Numbered from the stretch's first letter, positions 47,661 to 58,600 are shown. The stretch is 64,000 nucleotides of DNA from Ariolimax columbianus (GCA_036924085.1 JAVGWX010000004.1:15775454-15839453); one strand, 5' to 3'. Notes: generated by a model from the sequence alone, not told the origin. Made by a program: numbers and translations.

Positions 47661-48125
47661 GGGAAGTGTGAATTGGGACCGGGGGGGGGGGGGGGGAATG
47701 AGGTCGTGAGTTTAAATTTTTTATGAGACTGGGGGGCCTGTACCCATGCCAGTTGCTCATCCTTCTTTAACAGTAATTTTGGAACACATTTACGTCTGAG
47801 TATGCTGCAATATTTATATATAAGTTATTGCCCATAGCCCAGCAATGATGGCCACTAGACCAAGATGTTTAAATCGGGAAATTTTAATGATCTGTTGCCA
47901 CTAGACCAAGATGTTTAGACCAGTAAATTTTATTTGTGGGAAGTGTGAATTGGGACCGGGGGGGGGGGATGAGGTCGTGAGTTTAAATTTTTTATGAGAC
48001 TGGGGGGCCTGTACCCATGCCAGTTGCTCATCCTTCTTTAACAGTAATTTTGGAACACATTTACATCTGAGTATGCTGCAATATTTATATATAAGTTATT
48101 GCCCATAGCCCAGCAATGATGGCCA
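47575..48125. repeat. Recent ~275-bp direct duplication
   Basis: Copies 47575-47851 and 47852-48125 are almost identical. They include minisatellite units, a poly(G) tract (about 16 and 9 G), 'GAGGTCGTGAGTTTAAA' and a tail 'GCCCATAGCCCAGCAATGA'. They differ mainly in G-run length and a few bases. Confidence 0.95.
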
Positions 48126-48305
48126 CTATATCAGACGGTTTTGTCTTATTAATGTGATGTCCGCTGTATTTGGATTATAGTGCGTAAGCATATGAGCTGG
48201 TCATCAATCTCACTATTATCCCGAGTTAGCTTGGATCAGTGGCAAGACTTTTGGTCGAGACGACTGGAGGTAACCCGGGATGCAGGCACTCTGGTCTTAC
48301 CTCCC

Positions 48306-48312
48306 TTTTATA

Positions 48313-48367
<55 letters not shown>

Positions 48368-48560
48368 TATATATACGTACAAACACAGGAACGTACACAC
48401 GTACATACGCACACACACTCAGACAGGCACACACACATGCACACACAGCACGTACGCACACATACACACATATATACACATATTCGCACACATACGCCCT
48501 CAGGCACACGCACATGCACACACGCACATACACGCACACGTGCACCCACACACATACAGA
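48306..48560. repeat. (TA)n then (CA)-rich microsatellite
   Basis: A TA run at 48310-48375, then impure CACA/GCAC sequence to about 48560. Confidence 0.95.
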
Positions 48561-49135
48561 CGTAACGGACACACACAATCATGGAATATCACTCAATTAC
48601 AGTATAACGTTGTAACAAGTTTTGGAGCACTTTAATACTGATCTCCGTGTTTTACTTCCCTGGCTCCAAAATGAGGACTCGATGCAGGACATCCTAACGG
48701 CGTAATGTTTGTGCGCGGGGGCTATTGATCTCTGTGAATAGGATGGTGCCATCGCACACAGGCACAAGCGAACAGACTCGAAAGTTCCCACACACTAGAT
48801 GGCAGTTGAAACGGACTAACCTTGAGGTGCTTTATACCAGCCCTGAACGTGATGTTTTGTGAGTGTATGTGTCTCGTTCATATTTAATTGTATGCCCAAG
48901 GGACAAACAATTCGAGGATACCTAAGTTAGTCAATGCTATTTGTAAACACTGGAAACAATAAATTTGAAACAACAGTTCAGAAGTTTGTTTTGAAAAAGG
49001 AAATAAACAAGTTGCTGCAGCAGCTATATTTCAGATTTCTTTACGTGAGTAGAATGTTAAACAATTGTTCAGAATACTAGATTTTTATCGAAAGTGAAGT
49101 TATAATTGTAATCTTTTAATCGTGTAAAATCTGCA
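48561..49135. other. Unassigned DNA
   Basis: No feature recognised. Confidence 0.4.
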
Positions 49136-49139
49136 GTAA

Positions 49140-50270
49140 TCAATCAATTGAAAACCTGTGCATAGATCTTTGACAAAATGTCGTGAGCATATACGGTTCT
49201 GGGCTGAATACCCCTGTAGAGATGTAATAATTTAATCCTAGTTACTTCTCTTATGCTCTTCTCCATGTATTTTAGAGTGTACCTCTCTTTCTCTTTCCCT
49301 GAGGATTTCATGCAAGAGCCTGTATGGTTATGTTGGACGTGCCTTATGTTGCACATGTCCTATCCAGCTCCATTTTCTTCGTTTAATTTGTTGTTCCAGT
49401 TGCTGTTGGATCCTTTTACATAGGTCTTAATTCCTCACCAAGTATATTGCCACTTTATGCCCATTATGCTTGGCAGGTATCTGTTAACGAAGGACTGTAG
49501 TATTTGGTGTATGACCTTAGAATTTTTTCTTGTCTCAGCTGCATACAGCAACACCGACTTGACATGGTCGTTGAATATTCTAACATTGCAGTAAATCTTC
49601 ATTTCTTTGGATATCTAAATATTCTTTAGTGTCAGACATGACTCTCTCTTGCCTTTCTAATGTTGGTCCTATATCCTGGAGTATCAATTGTACTGTCCAA
49701 AATAGATAAATATATTGACTTCTGCCTACTGCTTTCCCTCCAGCATGCGTAGTTCTTCATTAATAATGTTGAGTTTAAGCAGCTTGACTATCTTCATTTT
49801 AAAATTACGTTTCAATTTAGCACATTGTTCTTTCACTCTATCAAGTTTCTCTTGCATTTGGCTCTGGCTGTGAGACAAACGTATCAGATCATCTGCATAG
49901 TTCAGGTACTCCTTTTGTGGCAATAGGGATCACTGAATATCAATTTGTTTTCCTTCCATTGTTGTCGTCATTATTCAATATACAACCAACACGACCAGGG
50001 TGGACGAGAGCAGGCATTCTTGTCTCATCCCTGTTTGCAGCCCAAAGCTGTCAATCAGAACTCCTCCGTGTACCAGTATGCTTACTGTATCTTCGTATAT
50101 AGTCTGTATGAAGGTTAAACTAAGTGCAATGTCCTTTGCAGAATTTCACTTCTTATAGCCGCCCTCTATTTGGCTTATATAAGTTTCATTGGCAGGTGTG
50201 CAGAACGTTTGGTTGTCATTACTTTCCGTACATGGAGGAGCTATCGCAGAGATAGAAACCTGTTCCTGGC
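49140..50270 (-). pseudogene. LINE reverse transcriptase with intact YADD
   Basis: Minus strand: a degenerate 'MRQECLLSSTLVVLVVY' (usual G-V-R-Q-G-C-x-L-S-P) near 49980-50040, then 'EYLNYADDLIRLSHSQSQMQ' with the YADD active site intact, 'EKLDRVKEQCAKLKRNFKMK', 'VKLLKLNIINEE' and further broken frames down to 'EKERYTLKYMEKSIREVTRI'. The palm is therefore visible, while the fingers and endonuclease are not. A different family from the FADD-type LINEs nearby. Confidence 0.8.
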
Positions 50271-50640
50271 ACTCTAACTTATTGTTAGGTAACATTACAT
50301 TGAGGCTCCAAAAAATATACATAATTAATTGCCAAATGTATCGATAATTGAGTCTCTGCTTTCATGCATGGAATAAATGAAACGACCAAAACCCTAAACG
50401 GAATGACTGATATAAATGTAAATACACTAATGTGGATAACAGAATGAGTTAAGGAAACAACAGACATGCAACCAACTAATTTGCATATTTGTATAATCAA
50501 TTATAAAATGTCAGATTACCAAGGGATAGCTGTGTCTACGTATATACCACTGGGCGACATCAAATATTTATCCAAGACAAAAGTTGTTATTTATAGCTAT
50601 TGAAAACATGGTGATCGCGAATATAAGCTTTCAAATCTGC
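50271..50640. other. Unassigned DNA
   Basis: No feature recognised. Confidence 0.4.
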
Positions 50641-50644
50641 TCCA

Positions 50645-50880
50645 TTGAGGACGCAGTAGCGCAGTGACTTCCCATCCAAGCGATCGTTTAATCCCCATTA
50701 GGAGCAGAATTTCCTTCCGATCCCAAACCGGCTACTGTGTAGTAGAAGTAAACGCGGCTGACGTGATACTTACCATGTCACCCATTATGTACCGTGCATC
50801 ACCAAATAATATGGGCCTAAGACCATACTACCCATACGCCTCATGTCATGAAGCGGGATCTTTACTTTACCTTATACCTT
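50645..50880 (+). mobile_element. S2-family SINE, diverged
   Basis: 'GGACGCAGTAGCGCAGTGAC' and 'CGATCGTTTAATCCCC' (A/B-box-like), 'CCAAACCGGCTACTGTG', 'CGGCTGACGTGATAC', tail 'CATGAAGCGGGATCTTTACT'. It lies at the left edge of the decayed gene that follows, so the open frame at 50664-51098 is a chance SINE/gene fusion. Confidence 0.75.
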
Positions 50881-50884
50881 TATG

Positions 50885-51643
50885 CAGGGAAGGACTTTCT
50901 ACTCAAGACCCACTAGAATCTTTTACCATGGATGATGAAGAAGATAATAAAGCCAGCGAACATGCTTCCAATTTGAAAATAGCACCAAGAAATCCTGATT
51001 GCGTGCCTATTAAAGAGTATGAACAGCCACATCAAATTACCCAGAGTGAATTTAATGTTCCAGTGTCAGATCTGGAATTGTCAAAAAAATTAAAATAAAG
51101 TAGAGCTGTCAGGGTTCAGAATGGAGCAATGGAATCTTCTAAAAGAGAATGTGCATGTTTGTGTTTCGTGATTGGTAAAAAGATCTGCTTCCTTTTTTCG
51201 AAATGACAGATAACATCATTACTGTGTTGATAAAGTGGGTATGATGGCAGCACTACACATCAACTACACAGATAACGATTCAAAGCTGTGCTGCCTAGCA
51301 CTACACATCAACTACACAGATGACGATTCAAAGCTGTGCTGCTTAGCACTACATATCAACTACACAGATGACGATTCAAAGCTGTGCTGCTTAGCACTAC
51401 ACATCAACTACACAGATGACGATTCAAAGCTGTGCTGCTTAGCACTACACATCAACTACACAGATGACGATTCAAAGCTGTGCTGCCTAGCACTACACAT
51501 CAACTTCACATATGACGATTCAAAGCTGTGCTGCTTCAAAAATGGCAACGGTTTACCATCAGTCCCAATTGGGTATGCAGTCCTCGTGAAAGAAACATAA
51601 CAATATGAAACAATTGTCACATACCATCAATTATGATAAGTTT
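50885..51643 (+). pseudogene. Uncharacterised repeat-associated protein, decayed copy 1, 5' part
   Basis: 'MDDEEDNKASEHASN' matches 'LDDDKYNEASRYSS' of the 29-kb copy, and further on 'ITQSEFNVPVSDLEL' matches its 'ITHSELNDLVGDMEL'. Next come broken frames equivalent to 'RQHQWNLFEENVHV', a six-fold amplified 'HINYTDDDSKLC' motif, and 'LPSVPIGYAVLVKET' just before the insertion site. The reading continues after the 7.15-kb insert at 58824. In-frame stops exist in both halves, so it may already have been dead when interrupted. Function unknown. Confidence 0.75.
51250..51535 (+). repeat. 48-bp in-frame tandem repeat of a conserved motif
   Basis: Six units start at 51250, 51298, 51346, 51394, 51442 and 51490, each encoding the 16-residue HINYTDDDSKLCCLAL. 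The single-copy equivalent at 29.6 kb reads 'KYTDDDWRLFIDS', so the amplified segment is a conserved part of the protein family. Confidence 0.95.
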
Positions 51644-51656
51644 GAATGACAGATTT
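51644..51656. repeat. Target-site duplication, left (chimeric insert)
   Basis: GAATGACAGATTT, exactly repeated at 58811-58823. This side joins the decayed gene to the ETS-like sequence. Confidence 0.93.
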
Positions 51657-52303
51657 ATCTGGGGTAGTTGTCTCGCCGCAGCGACTCAATTTCAACCAGT
51701 GTTCGTAAAGCGATCTCAGTCCCGCCAGGCGGAGCGATAGCGCGGGCTTGCGGAAAACGCTCGCCTGCCTTTCCCCGTAGTGCGAATTGGGTGCGGTTTG
51801 TGGTAGTGGCTCCTCCACCGAGGTGCGCTAGTCTGGTCCGTATCAGGAAACGTGGTCCGTCCGTGGTGATTTATCTAAGGCTTATAGCAGAGCTCGACAG
51901 TACGTCTCGCTGGTGGTCCGACTCTCGCAAAGAGCTTGTGACCGGCAAATGGAAAGCAGGAATCGTTGCCTCGAGGCCCTGCGTTCTCCCTACGGAGAAG
52001 GGCAGGCCGGCAGGCCAGATTGTCTCTAGTCCCAGTGAAATTCATCGCCGAGGTCGTTGGGATCCGTTCTGCACAGAGCGCTGCCATCCCTCCTCGAGCG
52101 AGCCCGGTCGGTCGGTCGTCTGGTGCGTGTGGGAGGCCCCTGTCAGGCGGTCCTATGTCGACGGAGTGAGGGACGGGTGGAACAAACCGTCCGTTCGTCC
52201 CGTCAGTCGGTCCCTGCGGCCGTCGTCCCAGCGAGGCCTTTTACAAAAACACACCCTTCCTCCGCCGACCGGTGTGTGCTGTACACAGTACGTCTCCGAC
52301 AGA
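51657..52303 (+). other. 5' external transcribed spacer-like sequence
   Basis: GC-rich, unlike the surrounding AT-rich DNA, and directly continuous with the 18S 5' end as in a 45S-type precursor. Open frames over it are composition artefacts. Its left edge is the insertion boundary, so it starts either at the RNA polymerase I start site or where cDNA synthesis stopped. No coding signal. Confidence 0.75.
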
Positions 52304-53470
52304 TATCTGGTTGATCCTGCCAGTAGTCATATGCTTGTCTCAAAGATTAAGCCATGCATGTCTAAGTTCACACTGTCTCACGGTGAAACCGCGAATGGCT
52401 CATTAAATCAGTCGAGGTTCCTTAGATGACACGATCCTACTTGGATAACTGTGGCAATTCTAGAGCTAATACATGCTTACCAAGCTCCGACCCTCGCGGA
52501 AAGAGCGCTTTTATTAGTTCAAAACCAATCGTCGTTTCCCCTCGCGGGGTTGCGGCGTCCCCACTGGTGACTCTGGATAACTTTGTGCTGATCGCATGGC
52601 CTCATGTGCCGGCGACGCATCTTTCAAATGTCTGCCCTATCAAATGTCGAGGGTACGTGACATGCCTACCATGTTTGTAACGGGTAACGGGGAATCAGGG
52701 TTCGATTCCGGAGAGGGAGCATGAGAAACGGCTACCACATCCAAGGAAGGCAGCAGGCGCGCAACTTACCCACTCCCGGCACGGGGAGGTAGTGACGAAA
52801 AATAACAATACGGGACTCTTTCGAGGCCCCGTAATTGGAATGAGTACACTTTAAACCCTTTAACGAGGATCTATTGGAAGGCAAGTCTGGTGCCAGCAGC
52901 CGCGGTAATTCCAGCTCCAATAGCGTATATTAAAGTTGTTGCAGTTAAAAAGCTCGTAGTTGGATCTCAGGCGCAGGCGGGCGGTCCGGCTCGCGCCGGT
53001 TCACTGCCCGTTGTCTCCTGCCCTACCGTCTGCCGGCTCTCTCCCACGGGTGCTCTTCGCTGAGCGTCCTGGGTGGCCGGCGCGTTTACTTTGAAAAAAT
53101 TAGAGTGTTCAAAGCAGGCCTCGGCTGCCTGAATAATGGTGCATGGAATAATGGAATAGGACCTCGGTTCTATTTTGTTGGTTTTCGGAACTGGAGGTAA
53201 TGATTAACAGGGACAAACGGGGGCATTCGTATTGCGGCGTTAGAGGTGAAATTCTTGGATCGCCGCAAGACGAGCTACTGCGAAAGCATTTGTCAAGAAT
53301 GTTTTCATTAATCAAGAACGAAAGTCAGAGGCGCGAAGACGATCAGATACCGTCGTAGTTCTGACCATAAACGATGCCGACTAGCGATCCGCAGGAGTTG
53401 CTTCGATGACTCTGCGGGCAGCTTCCGGGAAACCAAAGTGTTTGGGTTCCGGGGGAAGTATGGTTGCAAA

Positions 53471-53519
<49 letters not shown>

Positions 53520-53543
53520 GCGGCTTAATTTGACTCAACACGG
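52304..53543 (+). rRNA. 18S rRNA, 5' two-thirds only
   Basis: Begins at TATCTGGTTGATCCTGCC and is colinear with metazoan 18S through the 530-loop (GTGCCAGCAGCCGCGGTAA, 52890-52908), the 'GAGGTGAAATTCTTGGATC' block and 'GCGGCTTAATTTGACTCAAC', leaving canonical sequence after AACACGG at 53543. About 1,240 of the expected ~1,800 nt are present. The last third and ITS/5.8S/28S are absent, so it is a retrotransposed fragment and not a working gene. Differences from the consensus I remember include TATCTGG for TACCTGG at the start and GGAAGGC for GGAGGGC near 52878. The first 150 nt resemble heterobranch gastropods. Confidence 0.97.
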
Positions 53544-54170
53544 CCAACACTGAAATGATTGACATGCCGAGACCACTCTTCTGGGGTCTAATATTGAACT
53601 GGTGCTGGACTTAGACCCCCAGAAACCTGGGGTTATGCCCCCTGTGGCCCGGTTTTGTCTGCATCCAGTGTTTGATAAAGGAATTGACGGAAGAGCACTA
53701 TCAGGAGTGGAGCCTGAGACCTAAGTTAATTTAACACGCCAATACTGCAGAATGACTATCAAAAAGTACACCTTCGTGGGGTCTAATAGAGAACATGTGC
53801 TGGAATTAGACCCTCGAAAATCTGGGACTACCCCCTAAGAAACTTGATTGTATCGCTAAGGGAATTGACGGAAGGGCACCACCAGGTGTGGAACCTGCGG
53901 CTTAACTTGACTGAACACGCCAATACTGTAGAACAACTGACAAATCGAGAGCACTGCCGTTTGGGTCTAATAATGAACGTACGCTGGTATTAGACTCACG
54001 GATGACAAGTCAGCTCTCAAACACTCAAATGAAAGAACGCTACGGAAATCGTGTTTAACTCCGCAGAAACCGCTGATTTCAAATACCTGGTCATTGACAA
54101 ACAAAAGCCCTCAATAAATTCGTCTGACCAAATAGTGAACGGGTGCTGGAAATAGGTCATCTGAAGACAG
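53481..54170 (+). repeat. 180-196 bp tandem units with 18S-like heads (LINE 5' region)
   Basis: Units start at 53481, 53677 and 53858, with a fourth headless piece near 54120-54165. Each head repeats 18S from GGAATTGACGGAAGGGCACC to AACACG. Unit 1 is exact because it is the end of the true 18S; unit 3 has about five differences; unit 2 has more. After AACACG all units lack roughly 18 nt of normal 18S and continue with diverged 18S-like 'CCAATACTG' text. Each then has a hairpin closing on a 'GAAC..GTGCTGG' loop. The units look like the LINE's own 5' region, with an anciently captured 18S piece. Confidence 0.85.
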
Positions 54171-55121
54171 GTCAGTTTTACCCTACAAATGACAGGGCGT
54201 TGCTACGGAAAACCAGCTCAAATCGAGAGGAGCCGCAGACACTTTGGTTCACGTACCAGGCTGATAAGCCAAGGGCGCGAGGCTACCATGTGGGGGATTA
54301 CGGCCGAACCCTTGTAAGCCGCAATCCCGCCCAAAATCTCAGCACCACTGCAATGGGAGGCTCCTACATGCTCGGGACCTGGGGCTTGCGCCCCAGCCCT
54401 ATCAGGTAGAGCCACAGTAAGAGGTCCTTGCCGCCCGCCAATCAAAGCGGGCGGACAACTGCTTGATACTCACCCTAAACGGCGATGGGGTGCGAAAACA
54501 CCAACCAAAGACTTAGTACCTGGTCGGGGTGTCGAAAACAGTAGAGCAGCCATCTCACTGTGAACTGTCAAGACTCAACCACTGACCATGAGAGTTGTCC
54601 GCCCACCAGGCGAACAACATCTCTGTTACATTACCAGGCTTGTCCTCTGGCTGAATGCACTCCGGCTACGATATCTACCTCTGTACGTTATCAGCCATAT
54701 AACTATCATACTGGACGCAGAAGAGATGCAGACCAGCGGACATTGCACACCTGCCCCACTGTCTCAACACCCTAGGTGGCGGGGAATGCTAGGCGTACCA
54801 TCCCTGCATAGAAGCCAAGAAAATAAAGGGAAAAAGAGATACCCCACTCACATGCAAATGCTACGTTCCTGGCAGGACGTGACGATCCTGGGACACAGAC
54901 ACACTGGACTGCCTCTCTTCCGGGTAAACCAGTCCATCTCATATATCATCACATATTATCATTGCACCCTATAGACACGAGTAGTGAAGGCTCGATAGTC
55001 TGGTAAGACAACTTCCATAAGAGAGAAAACTCTGATCGTAAACAACTGCTGCCTTGCAGATAGGCTGGGGACAGCCAAAGGCTAAGGACGGCATCCCTAC
55101 AGAAACGCCTGTTGAAATCGG
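54171..55121 (+). other. LINE 5' leader, no ORF1 found
   Basis: About 950 bp between the tandem units and ORF2. No gag-like ORF1 or CCHC knuckle was seen in any frame. Two perfect hairpins occur: CTGGGGC/GCCCCAG (54379-54396) and CCGCCCGC/GCGGGCGG (54431-54454), plus two copies of a GGGGTG(T)CGAAAACA phrase (54487 and 54527 areas). These suggest structured RNA. ORF1 may be lost or encoded elsewhere in the family. Confidence 0.55.
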
Positions 55122-55610
55122 ATGCACGGGGCCGCAAGCCTAACAAAACAGTGCAACGTAAATCACAGTATGATGGCAGTACAACCTATTCGAAAAACGT
55201 ATGGCGCTCATCCTGCGGAGTCCCGCCAGGCAGCGATAGTGCCGGGCCTCACGCCTCGAAGGGGCCCACCCTTGACTACTGGTGGTCACCCACCCATGTG
55301 TCGTGGAGTCAAGGCACATGGCTATGGGGCAACGTCTATTGGCCAAAACCTCAAGACCCTCAAAATACTACAGTGGAATGTGGAGGGAGTCATTAAAAAA
55401 AAACGTTCCCTAACACACCACCTGCATGAAGGTAAGATTGACGTGGCATGTATCCAGGAAACGCACCTCAACAATAACCATAAATTCTCAATCAGAGGAT
55501 ACCAGACCTTCCGTCTAGATAGAGAAGGCCACAAAGGAGGGGTCCTGATACTGACCAGAAACAGCATACCGAGTAGCGCGGTACCTGTCAATCACACCGG
55601 ACAAGCATAA
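55122..55610 (+). pseudogene. N1 LINE ORF2, N-terminal endonuclease part
   Basis: This frame opens at ATG 55122 and encodes the start of an AP-type endonuclease: 'LKILQWNVEGVIKKK' (the N of the metal site), 'IDVACIQETHL' (catalytic glutamate) and 'GGVLILTRNSIPS'. It ends at TAA 55608-55610 in the middle of the domain. The next frame is in the same phase and continues the domain at once (IVGVDIMAQETKLRIFNLYG), so a single nonsense mutation splits ORF2. The stop inactivates this copy unless read through. The leader carries no competing start I could prefer. Confidence 0.85.
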
Positions 55611-55628
55611 ATTGTAGGAGTTGACATA

Positions 55629-58600
55629 ATGGCTCAAGAGACGAAGCTCCGCATTTTCAATCTGTACGGACCACCAACCAGAGACCTATCGCTCTCGAGT
55701 ATGGAGGTCAGAGACTCCAACTGCATAGTTGTAGTTGGAGATTTCAACAGCCACTCGGAGAGATGGGGATACTCTGACACAGACAGCAGAGGTGACGAAG
55801 TGGAAGATTGGGAGATAGATGCAAATCTCTCCCTAATCAATAGGCCGGAGGATAGCCCTAGCTTCTATTCAAGAACATGGCATACCACCTCGACTCCAGA
55901 TTTGGCCTTCTCCACACAGGACATACACTATAAAATAGACCGCCAGGTGCTAAACCAACTGGCAGGTAGCGACCACAGGCCGATCAGGCTAACCATTGAC
56001 ATGGAAGTAGGCCCACAGGAAACAAAACCGCTCCCACGTTGGAATTACAAACGAGCCGACTGGGACAGATTTGCAATCCTGACAGATGGGCTGTGTGAAA
56101 CCATCAACACACGAAACACCAAAATGAAGCCCATGAACCTGGACAAAGAAGGGAACAAGCTATGGAAGCTAGTCAGAGCCATGAATGACGAAACCCCGTC
56201 AAATAAACAAATTACTATCAAGCAGGGCGAGAACTTGATCACAGGTAAGAAAGCCGCAAACGCCTTTGTCGATCACTATGCCAGAGCAAACCACATCGAG
56301 GTCCCTGCAGATAAGCATACAGACATCAGCGAAGAGCTAAAGGGACACGAAAACATAAATACGGCTTCTGAAGAGCACATGATGGCCAAACTAACAATGC
56401 GCGAAATGGAAGAGGCTATGAGAACACTAAAGAAAAGGAAATCTCCCGGAAAAGACGGGATAACAAACGAAATGCTGATGGGGCTGGGCCAAACAGCGAA
56501 GAAGAAACTGCTATCGGTCCTAAACCAAAGCTGGAAAAGGGGAATTGTACCACAGGCATGGAAAGATGCAATACTGGTACCAGTACCAAAAACAGGAAAG
56601 GACAAAACAGATCCAAATGGATACAGGCCCATAAGCCTACTGAGCTGTGTCGGCAAGCTGATGGAACGGATGATAAACACCAGACTGATGTGGCATCTGG
56701 AAGAAAAACGAATACTAATTCCACAGCAAGCCGGCTTTAGACAGCACAGATCCACTGAGGACCAGGTCATCCTCATAGCCCAGGAGATAGAAGATGCCTA
56801 CCAGGCACAGAAACACACAGTAGCTGTTTGGGTGGATCTGGAAAAGGCATTTGACAAAGTCTGGAAGGATGGACTTAGAGTCAAGCTAAGAAGAAGTGAT
56901 GTCTGTGGGAAGATGTACAAGTGGATCAACCCCTACCTCAAACAAAGAACGGCCAGAGTCCAAGTACAAGGGCAGATGAGCAAAAAGGTGACACTCGAGC
57001 AGGGAGTACCCCAAGGGGGAGTATTGTCACCCACACTCTTCCTGGTATATATAAACGATATTACAGAGAATATACCAAGAAGAGTCCATAGCTCAATGTT
57101 TGCAGACGATCTGGCTATGTGGACCTCTGAAAAGAATCTCACCATAGCAAGAAATCGGATGCAGACGGCCCTAACATCGCTGGAAGAGTGGGCGAACTCA
57201 TGGCTGGTCAAAATAAACGAGGAGAAAACCACGTGCACAATATTCTCGCTCTCATTAAAACCCCAAAGTACCAAATTAAGTCTAAATGGCAAAATCCTGC
57301 AGCCAAACGACAACCCAACCTATCTGGGAGTCACATTTGATCGGCGCATGACATGGAAAAGTCAGATTGATAGAAACCGAAGGAAAGCCAGAGAAAGAAT
57401 GGCGATCATGAGGAAACTTGCTGGCACAAGCTGGGGAGCAGACGAAGGCATACTAAAGAAACTGTACACTGGAAGTGTGAGACCAGTTCTCGAGTATGGC
57501 ATTGCGGCATGGACAACAGCAGCGAAGGCGAACCTCGATAAAGTTAACAAACTTCAAAACCAAGCCATGAGAATTATAACAGGTGGCATGAAGTCAACGC
57601 CAATTGTAGAACTTGAAAAGATTACAAAACTGCAATCCATGACCGATAGAAGAGACTGCAGAGCCCAGCTGCAGTCAGAGAAACTCCGAAGACTGACGGA
57701 CCATCCAATGTACCAGAGACTAAACAATCTGGGAAATGGGAAACTAAAGCGGAGAAACTTTGCAGAAATAGCCAAAGCAAAGATGCACGAAGATCCCATA
57801 AACGCACTAACAACACCAAAACCCATCACTACTGTACGAAAACCTACTTGGAGGCAGGATATATTTCCAGAGGTGGTAGAAAATATACCAGGTATTGCAA
57901 ACAAAAACTGCCAGACTGAAAAAGAAAGGAGAGACACTACCCTAAGCTTCATAACGAAAAGCTACCCAAGCATGGACTGGACCCATGCATACACCGACGG
58001 ATCTGTAACAAACACTACACAGAACGGAGGGGCAGGAGCATTCCTGAACCTACCAAATGGCAGAAAAATAACACTGTCATTCGCTACTGGTAAGTACACA
58101 AGCAATTTCAGAGCGGAGGCAGAGGCACTGAGGGCGGCAGTGGAAGAAATGGTAACACACAGTGAAAATGAGAGCCATATAGTCCTGCTGACAGATGCTC
58201 TCGCCGTAGTCACAGCGCTAAAAAGCCAGAAAAACACTGAGCTTAATGACTTAAGAGCAGCACTCTGCAAACTGTGCCAGCAGTCTGCACCAAAAAGGGT
58301 AGTGGTACAGTGGGTTCCGTCACACTGCAACGTCCAAGGCAACGAGGAGGCAGACAGACTGGCAAAAGAAGGTGCAAGGCTACCACAAACAGATACCAGT
58401 ATGACGTACGAAGAGTCAAAACGGCTTATCAAAGCCAGATACATGACCAAATGGGAAACCGAACATACTGGTTACACCAAAAACGATGCCTATTACCAGT
58501 TGAACCGAAGAGAGCAGGTCGTTGTCTTCAGACTTCGCACTGGCCACAACAGACTGAGGTACCACCTATTCAACAAATTGAAGATAGGGTGTACCGACGA

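Noticed and set aside
50664..51098. 144-codon open frame
   Set aside because: Its first part is an S2 SINE and its second part the decayed gene. The fusion is fortuitous.
51668..52680. Several open frames in GC-rich DNA
   Set aside because: They cover the ETS-like spacer and 18S rRNA. Open frames are expected from base composition.
52304..53543. Functional rDNA locus interrupted by an R-type LINE
   Set aside because: 18S does not resume after the LINE and no ITS or 28S follows. The target duplication lies outside the ETS-like sequence, so the rRNA is part of the insert.
57962..58450. Antisense frames over the RNase H domain, also at 35.2 and 22.3 kb
   Set aside because: The same shadow frame appears wherever the RNase H domain occurs, which identifies it as a by-product.
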